This document shows positions 1 through 8,995 of a stretch of 64,000 bases of DNA, one piece after another. This DNA is from Streptomyces gossypii (GTDB lineage: Bacteria > Actinomycetota > Actinomycetes > Streptomycetales > Streptomycetaceae). The position numbers and the translations under genes are program-made. The notes beneath the pieces were generated by a model. It had not been told where the DNA came from and did no database searches. It saw only the letters and a list, made by a program, of their open reading frames with translations. The stretch spans positions 62,001 through 126,000 of the forward strand of contig NZ_JAJAGO010000009.1 in NCBI RefSeq assembly GCF_025165795.1. Reading direction: 5' to 3'. The stretch's first letter is position 1. Each line of letters starts with the position of its first letter.

Positions 1-1
1 G

Positions 2-1657
2 TCCACGGGCGTCCGCTGGGTGGCCGACGTCGGCGCCCAGCTGGCCTACGCCGACCAGAACCCGGACCAGGACCTGCAGCCCGTCGCCGCCGCCGTCGTC
101 CGGCAGTTCTTCGACCGCCATGTGCGGCGCCGTGAAGCGCGGGTGGCACGCGGCTGGTACGAGGAGCGGGCCACCGGGGCAACCGAGGAGAGCGAGGCGC
201 TGGTCCGGCTCAGCTTCCGGTTCCACCGTGGCGGCGACTTCCGGCAGGCGGTCGAGCGCACGCTCGTCGAGGCGTTCCTGGCCGATCTGTCCGACGCCTA
301 CGGCAGCTGGCAGCAGTTCGCCCGCAGGCCACGGCCGCTCGTCCTGCTGGACAACGCCCACACCGAGGCGGGCCGCGCCATGCTCGGACTCCTGCTGGCC
401 CACCGCGCCGAGAGCGGCGGGTCGCACCCCGATCCGCTCGTCGTCGTCGCGGCGCAGCTGGACTCCGCCACCGGCCGGTACCCGTACGCCGTACGCCGTG
501 AACTTCCGGAGGTCGCCACCGCTGCGGCCTGGAGCCGCGCTGACACCGCGTCTCCGTCGTCCCCCTCGGCCGGGGTGCTGACGACGCCGCTGCCGCCGCT
601 CGGCCAGGCCGAGGTGCTGGAGATGCTCGACGCCGCTTACCCCGCGCATCCCGTCCAGCCCGCCCAGGGCACGCACGGCGCACACACGTTGCACCCGCAG
701 CTGCCCACGGCGCTGCACCGGCTCAGCCGCGGGCAGCCGCTGGCCGCCCAACTGCTGTGCGAGGGGGTCCGGCAGATGGTGGGGGAGCGGTCGGTAGAGC
801 CCGAGCTGCTACTGGATCTCAGTACGCCGGAAGGCCGCCCGGTGACCGAGCTGCTGGTGGAGCGTCTGATCGGAACGGCTCAGATGCGCGATCACCTGGT
901 GCTGCTCTCCCTGGCCAGGGACCGGGCGGCGGCCGATGCCCTCGCCGAGGCGTATGCCGTCTCCACCACGCAGTTTCCGGCCGCCGAAGCGGAGCGCTAT
1001 CTGCGGGAGGAACAGTGGGCGGCGCCCGTCGACGGGCCGGACGCCGGGCCGGACGCCGGGCCGGGCGGGCAGCCGGACTTCGTCGCCGACCCCTTGCTGC
1101 GCACCCTGCTGGTGGCCGAGCTGCGCCGGACCAGCACCGCTCCCACGGGCACCCGCCCCTGGCGTGCGCTGAACCGACTGCTGCGGGAGCACCATGCCGC
1201 GCGCGGTGACGCGGGTGAGCCCGACGTGCTCCGGCACACCCTCGCCGCCGGGGACGCCGAGCCCGTCGTGGACCGGCTGACCGAGTGCTTCTGGAGCTGG
1301 GAGGCGGCCCGCTGGCTCGGCTGTCTGCGCCGCGTGGTCTCCGCCCCGCACCCGCCGGGGGCAGAGTGGGCGGACCGGCGGTGGGAGATCGCGCGGGGCG
1401 ACGACGACCGGCGGCACCCGGACGCCGACGAGGACCACCGCACCGTCAACAGGCTGCTGCACGGCCTGTGGTATCTGGCCGACCCGGTCGCCGAGCCGAC
1501 CGCGGACCGCTGCGACGGGGTCCGCACCCAGCTGGGGTTCCTCGCGATGAGGCACCCCTCCGGGTTCGCCGTACTGCATGAGGCGTCGACGGAGTGGCCG
1601 TCGGCCCTGTGGGAGCACCGGCCGCTGCCGATGCCCAGACCGCACCGGACTCCGTGA
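2..1657 (+). CDS. P-loop ATPase-like protein, C-terminal part (5' truncated)
   Basis: The reading frame is open from base 2, so the true start and the Walker A region lie outside the window. The visible part is about 551 codons. Near residue 112 it has a hydrophobic strand ending in acidic residues (RPLVLLDNAH), which resembles a Walker B motif of STAND/AAA-type ATPases. The rest is helical, with Ala/Arg-rich segments and a short PDAGPDAGP repeat near residues 345-352. Its stop lies 14 bp before the ATG of the receptor-like gene downstream, and a GTG at 1654 overlaps the stop, so the two are probably one operon and translationally coupled. I infer a regulatory or signalling ATPase; I do not recognise a characterised family. 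Confidence 0.6.
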   Translation, partial: STGVRWVADVGAQLAYADQNPDQDLQPVAAAVVRQFFDRHVRRREARVARGWYEERATGATEESEALVRLSFRFHRGGDFRQAVERTLVEAFLADLSDAYGSWQQFARRPRPLVLLDNAHTEAGRAMLGLLLAHRAESGGSHPDPLVVVAAQLDSATGRYPYAVRRELPEVATAAAWSRADTASPSSPSAGVLTTPLPPLGQAEVLEMLDAAYPAHPVQPAQGTHGAHTLHPQLPTALHRLSRGQPLAAQLLCEGVRQMVGERSVEPELLLDLSTPEGRPVTELLVERLIGTAQMRDHLVLLSLARDRAAADALAEAYAVSTTQFPAAEAERYLREEQWAAPVDGPDAGPDAGPGGQPDFVADPLLRTLLVAELRRTSTAPTGTRPWRALNRLLREHHAARGDAGEPDVLRHTLAAGDAEPVVDRLTECFWSWEAARWLGCLRRVVSAPHPPGAEWADRRWEIARGDDDRRHPDADEDHRTVNRLLHGLWYLADPVAEPTADRCDGVRTQLGFLAMRHPSGFAVLHEASTEWPSALWEHRPLPMPRPHRTP

Positions 1658-1671
1658 AGAGAGTGAGAGCC

Positions 1672-3357
1672 ATGATCGAAAGGTTGCGCAAGCTCCTTCT
1701 GCTCCCGGTGAACAAGCTGTTCGCGGGGTTCGTGTGCCTCGCCGTCGTGGGCGGGCTGTTCTACTTCCTCGACCCGCAGCTGCCCGGCGACGACGAGAAG
1801 TGCGGGAAGGGTCTCGAGGAACTGGACGGCGAATGCATCGGCGTCACCGAGGAGGCGTTCGTCTTCGACGAGGAGATCGAGAGCCTCGTCGAAGCGGTCG
1901 CCGAGGAGAACGCCAGGGTGCGCGACGGCTGGGAGGACCCGTCGGGCGGTGCCCCGCGCATTCCGTATGTGCGTGTCGCGCTCATGATGCCGTTCACCGA
2001 GGACGACACGAGCGCGATGACGATGAAGCAGATAAAGCACGGTCTGGCGGGCGCCCACGCCGCCCAGCTGAGGGCCAACGAGGAGTCCGGGCTGCGCTAC
2101 CAGCTGGTCCTCGCCAACAACGGCAAGGATCTGGACCAGTGGAAGCCGGTAGTGGAACAGCTGGCCGGCATGACCGGCGGTGACACCCCGCTGGTGGCCG
2201 TCATGGGCCATCCGAGCAGCACCCCGGCGACGCAGGAGGCGGCGGACGCCCTGTCGGCGCGGAAGATCCCGTCTCTGGGACCGGTGCTCACCTCGCCGGA
2301 CATGAGTTCCGACTATTTGTTCAAGACCTCCGCCTCGAACGAGCACTTCGCGCTGGCGCTGGAGCAGTACCTGGTCCAGCAGCCGGGCTCGGGAGAGGGG
2401 TTCCTGGTGTGGGATCAGCGGAAGCAGGACAACTACGCCGAGAACCTCCGCCAGGTCTTCATGGACCAGTTCGGTGCCGAATACGACCTGCGCAAGCGCA
2501 ACGGCTCGTATGTGGGCGTGACCGGCGATGACGCCGGCATTCCGCAACGCTTCGTGCCCGTGGCCCAGAAGATCTGCCTGACGGGTGCGGACACGGTCTT
2601 CTTCGCCGGGCGGGACCGGGACCTTCCGCCGCTGGTGACCCAGCTGGCCCAGCAGGCGTCCTGCGAGCACAAGCAGGAGATGCGCATCGTCAAGGTGGGG
2701 ATCGGCCGCGACCCCGTCTTCACGACGGAGGAGACCACGGACAAGATGCGCAAGGCCAAGATCACCACTGTCACCGCGGCCGATGTGGATCCGCGCTGGT
2801 GGGAGGACGGCAAGCAGCAGCCGGCCGGATACGAGGCCTTCGACAAGGTGTTCCGGGGCCTGGAGCGGGAACACCAGCTGGGCGGCCCGGCAAGGGACGA
2901 CGGCTACGCGATCATGTACCACGACGCTTTCGCCGTGATAGCCCAGGCCGCCGACGAGTCCTACACCGCGGCGAACGACACGGACGGGCAGAAGCCCGCA
3001 CCCGGCGACGACGGCAAGGGCGGGGACGGCAAGGGCGACAGCGATACGGACAAGGCCGAACTGCGCGTGCCCACGAAGGACGACGTCTACAACACGATCA
3101 GCAACATGAGTGTCCTCGGCACCGAGGACGGCTCCGACTGCGTCAACTGTGTCCGCGGCGCCAGCGGCACCTTCGGGTTCGACGGCGACCCGGAGACGGA
3201 CAAGTGGCCGGTCTGCAGGCCCGTGCCCATCGTCGAGTACCCGGAGCGGCAGTCCGGCGAGGGGGAGGGCGGAGGGAACGGCGAAGGCGGCAGCAAGGGG
3301 AAGGACGAGCAGCCCTACCGCACGCACGAGGACATCTTCGGCGGTGAGTGCTTCTGA
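1672..3357 (+). CDS. Membrane-anchored ABC substrate-binding-protein-like receptor
   Basis: About 561 aa. Residues 12-32 form one hydrophobic segment after basic residues, which fits a signal anchor rather than a lipoprotein signal because no lipobox cysteine is seen. The body looks like a type I periplasmic-binding fold of the Leu/Ile/Val branch: a strand reading VRVALMMPF, a later VAVMGHPSST segment, and alternating strands and helices. A Gly/Asp/Lys-rich linker sits around residues 444-462 and the C-terminal tail is Gly/Glu/Lys-rich. I chose the ATG at 1672 for its upstream AAGAGAG-type ribosome site; GTG 1654 in the same frame would overlap the previous stop. No permease or transport ATPase is adjacent, so a sensing role with the upstream ATPase is more likely than import. 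Confidence 0.62.
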   Translation: MIERLRKLLLLPVNKLFAGFVCLAVVGGLFYFLDPQLPGDDEKCGKGLEELDGECIGVTEEAFVFDEEIESLVEAVAEENARVRDGWEDPSGGAPRIPYVRVALMMPFTEDDTSAMTMKQIKHGLAGAHAAQLRANEESGLRYQLVLANNGKDLDQWKPVVEQLAGMTGGDTPLVAVMGHPSSTPATQEAADALSARKIPSLGPVLTSPDMSSDYLFKTSASNEHFALALEQYLVQQPGSGEGFLVWDQRKQDNYAENLRQVFMDQFGAEYDLRKRNGSYVGVTGDDAGIPQRFVPVAQKICLTGADTVFFAGRDRDLPPLVTQLAQQASCEHKQEMRIVKVGIGRDPVFTTEETTDKMRKAKITTVTAADVDPRWWEDGKQQPAGYEAFDKVFRGLEREHQLGGPARDDGYAIMYHDAFAVIAQAADESYTAANDTDGQKPAPGDDGKGGDGKGDSDTDKAELRVPTKDDVYNTISNMSVLGTEDGSDCVNCVRGASGTFGFDGDPETDKWPVCRPVPIVEYPERQSGEGEGGGNGEGGSKGKDEQPYRTHEDIFGGECF

Positions 3358-3367
3358 GAAGCCGTGG

Positions 3368-3817
3368 TCAGCTCCCGGCCGGCGGGGGCGAGTCCTCCTC
3401 GGGCCCGATGTCGCCGCGGCCGTCCCGGTCCCGCTCCTCCTTGCGGTGGCGCGGGTCGCGGTCCTTCTCTCCGGGGGTGCTGGGGCCGTCCCCGGTGCGG
3501 GGCGTGTCCCCGGCGGCGGGCCCGTTCCCGTTCCCGGCGGTGGGGTCGTTGATCGACTTCAGGAAGTCCGGATTGTCGTCCGGGGCGACCCAGCGCCGCT
3601 CCTGGGGCTTCGTCGCGCCGTACGGGGCGTTCCGGCGCGGACGGCCGACCGCGAACCAGGCGATGGGGCCCAGCAGGACCTGCCCGAAGAGCAGCACGAT
3701 GATCACCCATGCGACCTTCGGCAGCTTGCGGACTTCCTTCTCGGGGGTGTTGAGACAGTCGATGAAGGCGTAGATCCAGACCGCCAGCACCAGTAGGAAC
3801 GGCAGATACCTGAGCAT
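3368..3817 (-). CDS. PLDc_N domain small membrane protein
   Basis: About 149 aa. It starts with two membrane segments (LRYLPFLLVLAVWIYAFIDC and a VAWVIIVLLFGQVLLGPIAW region), followed by a hydrophilic Pro/Asp/Gly/Arg-rich tail. This is the phospholipase-D N-terminal (PLDc_N) domain on its own, without catalytic HKD motifs, a common actinobacterial arrangement of unknown function. The ATG at 3817 has an AGGGGG ribosome site upstream. A longer open frame to 3997 exists but adds Arg/Ser-rich sequence. The gene converges on the receptor-like gene with only 10 bp between the stops. Confidence 0.75.
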   Translation of the reverse strand: MLRYLPFLLVLAVWIYAFIDCLNTPEKEVRKLPKVAWVIIVLLFGQVLLGPIAWFAVGRPRRNAPYGATKPQERRWVAPDDNPDFLKSINDPTAGNGNGPAAGDTPRTGDGPSTPGEKDRDPRHRKEERDRDGRGDIGPEEDSPPPAGS

Positions 3818-3938
3818 GCGGGGTGCCCCCTGGGTGCGAGCTGAAGCTGTGGCCCTGTAGCGCGGCGGCCCTGCGGGACCGCTCGCCGTACAGGGCCAGC
3901 GTAACGGCGGGAAGTGGCTATGAATGATACTGGGGCGT

Positions 3939-5390
3939 ATGGCATACGAGGATCTCCGCTCGCTTCTGCGGGCGCTGGAGCGTGAAGGTGACCTCAAGCG
4001 GATTACGGCTGAGGTGGATCCACGGCTGGAGGTCGGCGAGATCGTCGACCGGGTTCAGAAGAGCGGCGGTCCCGCCCTTCTCTTCGAGAACCTCAAAGGG
4101 TCCACGATGCCGCTGGCGATGAACGTCTTCGGCACCGACCGGCGCCTGCTCAAAGCGCTCGGTCTCACGTCGTACAGCGAGATCAGCGACACGATCGGCG
4201 GGCTGGTCAAGCCGGAACTGCCGCAGGGCTTCGGCGGGATGCGGGAGGCGTTCGGGAAGCTCGGCGCCATGTCGCATGTGCCGCCCAAGAAGGTCAAGGA
4301 GGGGCCCGTCCAGGACGTGGTGTTCCTCGGCGACGAGGTGGACCTGGACGAGCTGCCCGCGCTCTTCACCTGGCCGGAGGACGGCGGCTCCTTCTTCAAC
4401 CTCGGGCTCACCCACACCAAGCACCCGGAGACGGGGGTCCGCAATCTGGGCCTCTACCGGCTCCAGCGGCACGACAAGCGCACCATCGGGATGCACTGGC
4501 AGATCCACAAGGACAGCCGGAACCACTACCAGGTCGCGGCCAAGCGCGGGGAGAAGCTGCCGGTCGCCATCGCGTTCGGCTGCCCGCCCGCTGTGACGTA
4601 CGCCTCCACCGCGCCGCTGCCCGCCGACATCGACGAATACCTCTTCGCCGGCCTGGCGCAGGGCAAGCGGGTGGAGATGGTCGACTGCAAGACGGTGCCG
4701 CTCCAGGTGCCCGCGGCGGCCGAGGTGGTGCTGGAGGGCTGGCTGGAGCCGGGGGAGATGCTGCCGGAAGGGCCGTTCGGCGACCACACCGGCTTCTACA
4801 CGCCGCAGGAGGACTTCCCGGCGCTGCGGATCGACTGTGTGACGACCCGGAAGCGGCCGGTGTTCCAGTCGATCGTGGTCGGCCGGCCCCCGACGGAGGA
4901 CGGCCCGCTGGGGCGGGCGACGGAGCAGTTCTTCCTGCCGCTACTCAAGATCGTCATGCCGGACATCGTGGACTACCACCTGCCGGAGGCGGGCGGCTTC
5001 CACAACTGCATGATCGTCGCGATCGACAAGAAGTACCCGAAGCACGCGCAGAAGGTCATGCACGCGATCTGGGGCGCGCACATGCTCTCGCTGGAGAAGC
5101 TGATCGTCGTCGTGGACGCGGACTGCGATGTCCACAACCTGCACGAGGTCGCCTGGCGGGCGCTGGGCAACGTGGACTACGCACGCGACCTGACTGTGGT
5201 GGAGGGCCCGGTCGACCATCTCGACCATTCCTCGTACCAGCAGTTCTGGGGCGGGAAGGCGGGTGTCGACGCCACCGCGAAGTGGCCCGAGGAGGGGTAC
5301 ACGCGCGACGGCGGATGGCCCCGCATGGTGGAGTCCGACCCGGCGATCGCCGCCCGGGTGACCAGCCGCTGGAAGGAATACGGGCTGTGA
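3939..5390 (+). CDS. mqnL: Menaquinone biosynthesis decarboxylase (UbiD family)
   Basis: About 483 aa, the normal length for the UbiD family. These enzymes use prenylated FMN to decarboxylate an aromatic acid; in the futalosine pathway the substrate is the prenylated dihydroxy-6-naphthoate. Family features visible are the opening YEDLRSLLRALEREGDLKR, the VGRPPTEDGPLGRATEQFF segment and the ending with MVESDPAIAARV. The ATG at 3939 is preferred over the ATG at 3924 because MAYEDLR is the usual family start. It overlaps the next gene, mqnP, by GTGA. The UbiX partner that would supply the cofactor is mqnM, 2.8 kb downstream. Confidence 0.93.
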   Translation: MAYEDLRSLLRALEREGDLKRITAEVDPRLEVGEIVDRVQKSGGPALLFENLKGSTMPLAMNVFGTDRRLLKALGLTSYSEISDTIGGLVKPELPQGFGGMREAFGKLGAMSHVPPKKVKEGPVQDVVFLGDEVDLDELPALFTWPEDGGSFFNLGLTHTKHPETGVRNLGLYRLQRHDKRTIGMHWQIHKDSRNHYQVAAKRGEKLPVAIAFGCPPAVTYASTAPLPADIDEYLFAGLAQGKRVEMVDCKTVPLQVPAAAEVVLEGWLEPGEMLPEGPFGDHTGFYTPQEDFPALRIDCVTTRKRPVFQSIVVGRPPTEDGPLGRATEQFFLPLLKIVMPDIVDYHLPEAGGFHNCMIVAIDKKYPKHAQKVMHAIWGAHMLSLEKLIVVVDADCDVHNLHEVAWRALGNVDYARDLTVVEGPVDHLDHSSYQQFWGGKAGVDATAKWPEEGYTRDGGWPRMVESDPAIAARVTSRWKEYGL

Positions 5391-6307
5391 GCACCGCGGA
5401 GGGGGTGGCCGGGCCGGGAGCGGCCCGGCCGGGCACCGGCAGGGTGCGGGCCTTTCTGCGGCTGGTGATGATCGAGCACTCGGTCTTCGCGCTGCCCTTC
5501 GCCTATATCGCCGCCCTCACCGCGATGTACCACGAGGACTCCGCCGTCCACTGGGGCGAACTCCTCATCGTCACCGTGGCGATGGTCGGCCTGCGGACCT
5601 TCGCGATGGCGGCGAACCGGATCATCGACCGCGAGATCGACGCCCGTAACCCGCGCACCGCGGGCCGGGAGCTGGTGACCGGTGCCGTCTCCGTCCGCAC
5701 GGCGTGGACGGGCGCGCTCGTCTCGCTCGCCGTCTTCCTCGGCGCCTGTGCGCTGCTCAACCCGCTCTGTCTGGCGCTCGCTCCCGCCGCCGTGGTCCCG
5801 ATGGTCGTCTATCCCTACGGGAAGCGCTTCACGCACTTCCCGCACGCGATCCTCGGCCTGGCCCAGGCGATGGGCCCGGTCGGCGCCTGGCTCGCGGTCA
5901 CCGGCTCGTGGTCCTGGGACGCCGTCCTGCTGGGGCTGGCGGTCGGCATCTGGATCGGCGGCTTCGACCTCATCTACGCCTGCCAGGACATCGAGACCGA
6001 CCGCGCCCAGGGGGTGCGGTCCGTCCCGGCCCGCTTCGGCATCGCGGCGGCGCTGTACGGCGCGCGCGGCGCGCATGTCGTCACGGCCGCCCTGCTGGTG
6101 TGGTTCGGCGCGGAGTCGGGAGCCGGGGTCTGCTACTGGCTGGGCCTGCTTGTCGTCTTCGGGACCTTCCTCTACGAGCACGCGATCGTCACGCCGACGG
6201 ATCTGAGCAGGTTGAACCGGGCGTTCTTCAAGGTCAACGGTGTGATCGGGATCGTGTTCTTCGGCTTCGCGCTGCTCGACCTGATCGTGCGCGGGCTCGG
6301 CTGGTAG
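5387..6307 (+). CDS. mqnP: Menaquinone biosynthesis prenyltransferase (UbiA family)
   Basis: About 306 aa of mostly membrane sequence with 7-9 predicted helices. The two Asp-rich UbiA motifs are present: NRIIDREIDARNPRT near residue 82 and DLIYACQDIETDRAQG near residue 195; these bind the Mg-diphosphate of the polyprenyl donor. The predicted reaction is prenylation of 1,4-dihydroxy-6-naphthoate at the membrane. The GTG at 5387 overlaps the mqnL stop (GTGA), and this places it in one operon with mqnL. The longer open frame back to 5282 lies inside mqnL and is not needed. Confidence 0.92.
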   Translation: MSTAEGVAGPGAARPGTGRVRAFLRLVMIEHSVFALPFAYIAALTAMYHEDSAVHWGELLIVTVAMVGLRTFAMAANRIIDREIDARNPRTAGRELVTGAVSVRTAWTGALVSLAVFLGACALLNPLCLALAPAAVVPMVVYPYGKRFTHFPHAILGLAQAMGPVGAWLAVTGSWSWDAVLLGLAVGIWIGGFDLIYACQDIETDRAQGVRSVPARFGIAAALYGARGAHVVTAALLVWFGAESGAGVCYWLGLLVVFGTFLYEHAIVTPTDLSRLNRAFFKVNGVIGIVFFGFALLDLIVRGLGW

Positions 6308-6309
6308 CT

Positions 6310-6337
6310 GCGCCCGGCATGTGCTGCCGGTGGGCGC
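6310..6337. terminator. Hairpin between convergent mqnP and rhomboid genes
   Basis: GCGCCCGGCA pairs with TGCCGG-T-GGGCGC around a 5-base loop, with one bulge. It lies directly after the mqnP stop and just beyond the rhomboid stop, so it could end both transcripts. There is no T run, as is usual in high-GC actinobacteria. Confidence 0.5.
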
Positions 6338-6338
6338 G

Positions 6339-6935
6339 TCAGTGCCAGCTCGGTTTGGCGGCGCCCACCGTGCCGCGCGTGCTGGAGGCCGCGAAGGCGG
6401 CCAGCACGCCGCCTATCAGCCCGAAGAGGTGACCCTGCCAGGACACTCCGTCCGTCGTCGGCACCACGCCCCACAGGATCGAGCCGTACAGCACCGCGAC
6501 GACACCGCCGAGCGCCACATCCGTGATCCGCCGGTCCACGAAGCCGCGCACCACGAGATAGCCGAAGAGCCCGAAGACGAGCCCGGAGGCCCCGGCCGTG
6601 TTGCTGTGCTCGGGCGCGGTGATCCAGACGCCCAGGCCGCTGACCAGGATGATCGTCATCGCGACCAGCAGGAAACGGCCGGTGCCGCGCAGCGCGGCCA
6701 TGAAGCCCAGCACCAGCAGCGGCACGGTGTTGGCCGCGAGGTGATCGAAACCGAAGTGCATGAAGGACGCGGGCACCACGTCCAGCAGCTCGCCTGTGCG
6801 GCGCGGCTCGATCCCGAAGCTGTCGAGAGAGTGCCCCGACAGCTGGTCGACGGCCTCCAGCACCCACAGGAGCCCGACCCAGAGCAGGATCAGCTGGGCT
6901 GCCGCCTTCACCCTGAAGCTGGATTCACTCGCCAT
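6339..6935 (-). CDS. Rhomboid-family intramembrane serine protease
   Basis: About 198 aa with six membrane helices. The catalytic signature is intact: HFGFDHLAAN contains the helix-2 His and Asn, GASGLVFG carries the nucleophile serine, and SWQGHLFGLIGG carries the histidine partner in the last helix. It would cleave transmembrane substrates within the bilayer; its substrate is unknown. The ATG at 6935 has a strong GGGGGAGGAG site. It stands alone between mqnP and a lipoprotein gene on the same strand. Confidence 0.9.
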   Translation of the reverse strand: MASESSFRVKAAAQLILLWVGLLWVLEAVDQLSGHSLDSFGIEPRRTGELLDVVPASFMHFGFDHLAANTVPLLVLGFMAALRGTGRFLLVAMTIILVSGLGVWITAPEHSNTAGASGLVFGLFGYLVVRGFVDRRITDVALGGVVAVLYGSILWGVVPTTDGVSWQGHLFGLIGGVLAAFAASSTRGTVGAAKPSWH

Positions 6936-7047
6936 CGTGCATCTCCTCCCCCGAGAGAGCCGCCGCCGGACACCTGCCGCCGTGTACTGCTGACAACGCT
7001 ACCCAGGGTGTCCCGAGTTCCCAAGCCCGCCCGGACCCACCCGGATG

Positions 7048-8163
7048 TCAGGGCTTCTTGTCCGCGGAGGACTCCGACCGGTAGAGCACCATGGCCAGCA
7101 CGTCCTGCGGATCCAGCTTCTTCGGGTTCTCCGGCGCCTCCGTCGAGAGCGCGTCACCACTGCTGAAGGTCAGCCGCAGCGGCAGATGAACGGACTTCTT
7201 CGCCCCCGTCAACTGGCCGAGATCCATCGAGAGATCGGCCAGCTCGCCACGCCGTACCGTCAGCTGGGTGGTGATGTCGCGGTCCGGCACCTCGGACGGG
7301 CGCAGATCCACGCCCAGCGGTTTCAGCGCCGGAGCCAGCCGCGCCGCGGTCTCGCGTGCGGGCAGCGTGGCCGTCAGCTGCTCGGTGTCGTCGTCCCCGT
7401 CGCTCCCGGACTTCCCCGCCCCGGCCTTCTTGAAGACGGCGTCCTTGCGCAGTACCTCCCCCAGCTTGTCCAGCAGGTCCCGCTGCGCACCGGCGTCCAG
7501 CGCGGAAGTCGCGTCACGTGCCCGTGCGCCGCTGCCCGCCTGGCCGGTGAGCTGCCGGACGGCCCAGGCGAAGTCCCCGAAGTCGTCCGGGCTTATCCGG
7601 ACCCACTTCCCCCGCAGTGCGGACTTCGCCGCCTTCAGCGAGCTGGGCAGCTCGTCGGCGAGATCCCGCAGATCATCGACGGCCCGGCGGTCGCCCTTGG
7701 TGAGCAACTTCTCGCTGGACAGCTCCCGGAGCAGCACGCGTATGTAGATCTTCTTGCCGATCGCCTTGTACGCGAAGACGTCCCGGTCGCCGAAGTTCAG
7801 GGCCGCCGCGAGCCGGGTGCCGGAGGCGTCCCGCTGCTCGTTCAGCGGTTTGTCCGCCCCGACCGAGACGGTCAGCTGGGCCCGCGCCGCAAGCCGGGCG
7901 TCCTTCCTGGTCGGGACGGCGGAGCGGCCCGGCAGGGAGTGGCCGTTCTCCTTCAGGAAGGAGTGCACCTGGTCGGTCGTGCCGTCCAGCTCGGCGATCA
8001 TGGTGGCGTCCTCCTTCGCCCCCAGCTGGTCCAGCGCGTCCCGGACCGCCGACTCGGCGGACCCCGCTTTCGTGGGGCCGCAGCCCGTGGCCACGGTGGC
8101 GAGCAGGACGGCACCGGCCAGGACGCTGACCGGACGTCGGAAGGATCGGGAGGAGCGGGACAT
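7048..8163 (-). CDS. Secreted lipoprotein, unknown function
   Basis: About 371 aa. An N-terminal signal peptide (RPVSVLAGAVLLATVATGC) ends in a lipobox-like ATGC, so the protein should be lipid-anchored outside the membrane. The mature part is charged, with segments that recall the LppX/LolA-like lipoprotein fold (repeated strands and DLGQLTG, LRLTFSSGD patterns), but I cannot assign it firmly. Two in-frame ATGs, at 8169 and 8163, are possible starts. It is divergent from mqnM, with 67 bp between the starts. Confidence 0.7.
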   Translation of the reverse strand: MSRSSRSFRRPVSVLAGAVLLATVATGCGPTKAGSAESAVRDALDQLGAKEDATMIAELDGTTDQVHSFLKENGHSLPGRSAVPTRKDARLAARAQLTVSVGADKPLNEQRDASGTRLAAALNFGDRDVFAYKAIGKKIYIRVLLRELSSEKLLTKGDRRAVDDLRDLADELPSSLKAAKSALRGKWVRISPDDFGDFAWAVRQLTGQAGSGARARDATSALDAGAQRDLLDKLGEVLRKDAVFKKAGAGKSGSDGDDDTEQLTATLPARETAARLAPALKPLGVDLRPSEVPDRDITTQLTVRRGELADLSMDLGQLTGAKKSVHLPLRLTFSSGDALSTEAPENPKKLDPQDVLAMVLYRSESSADKKP

Positions 8164-8230
8164 CTGCATCCCAGGAGCCAACCGTATGACCCGCCTCCTT
8201 GGCCAGTCGCGGGCGTCGTAGGCTCGACGC

Positions 8231-8896
8231 GTGAACTCCAGCCAGCGCCGCCCGTGGATCGTCGGCGTCTCCGGTGCCTCCGGAACGCCGTACGCCGCCG
8301 CGGTGCTGCGCGCGCTGCTGCGGGCCGGAGAGCCGGTGGACCTCGTCGTCAGCAGGGCCGCCCGGCTCACGGTGCTGGACGAGACGGGCCATCCCTTCCG
8401 CGACGCCCACGCCTCGGCCGACCTGCACCGCTGGCTGGCACGCGGCGCGGACGGCACACCGGACGCCTACGACCCGGTGGCCGGTGATGTACGGCACTGG
8501 GCCGCCGGCGACTTCGCGGCCGGCCCGTCCTCCGGCTCCTATCCGGCCCAGGGCATGCTGATCATCCCGGCGAGCACCGCCTGCGTGGCCGGGGTCGCGC
8601 TGGGGCTGTCCAAGGACCTGCTGCAGCGCACCGCCTCCGTCACGCTCAAGGAGCGCCGCCCGCTGCTGGTCGCCGTGCGCGAGACACCGCTGACCGGGCA
8701 GACGCTCCGGCATCTGGTCGCGCTCGACGACGCGGGCGCCGTGGTCCTGCCCACCTCGCCCGCGTTCTACGCAGGGGCCCGCCACATCCAGGACCTCGTC
8801 GATTTCGTCGCCGGCCGAGCGCTGGACACGATGGGCATCCCCCACACCCTCTACCGCCGCTGGGACCCCAGCAAAAACGGCAGCGTCAAGCCTTAA
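8231..8896 (+). CDS. mqnM: UbiX-family flavin prenyltransferase
   Basis: About 221 aa. It prenylates FMN with dimethylallyl phosphate to make the cofactor of UbiD-type decarboxylases, here presumably MqnL. Family signatures are VGVSGASGTPYAAAVLRALL at the start, the SSGSYPAQGMLIIPASTAC flavin-binding segment, and the LKERRPLLVAVRETPL stretch near residue 138. The GTG at 8231 is the start that begins the conserved region. It is transcribed towards the Lrp gene, 99 bp away. Confidence 0.93.
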   Translation: MNSSQRRPWIVGVSGASGTPYAAAVLRALLRAGEPVDLVVSRAARLTVLDETGHPFRDAHASADLHRWLARGADGTPDAYDPVAGDVRHWAAGDFAAGPSSGSYPAQGMLIIPASTACVAGVALGLSKDLLQRTASVTLKERRPLLVAVRETPLTGQTLRHLVALDDAGAVVLPTSPAFYAGARHIQDLVDFVAGRALDTMGIPHTLYRRWDPSKNGSVKP

Positions 8897-8934
8897 GGGG
8901 ACGTGACCGGAGGCTCGCACGGGGCAATGCCTTA

Positions 8935-8969
8935 GATTCGTATCTGACGAAGAGCAGAGTCTGCGAATC
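8935..8969. promoter_or_regulatory. Candidate Lrp autoregulatory dyad
   Basis: GATTCG at 8935-8940 and its inverted copy CGAATC at 8964-8969 lie 27 bp before the Lrp start; AGATTCGTATCT overlaps the left arm as a small palindrome. Lrp/AsnC proteins commonly bind such dyads in their own promoters. The site is an inference from symmetry and position. Confidence 0.35.
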
Positions 8970-8995
8970 CCAGGAAAACGGAAGGCCCGGTACGC

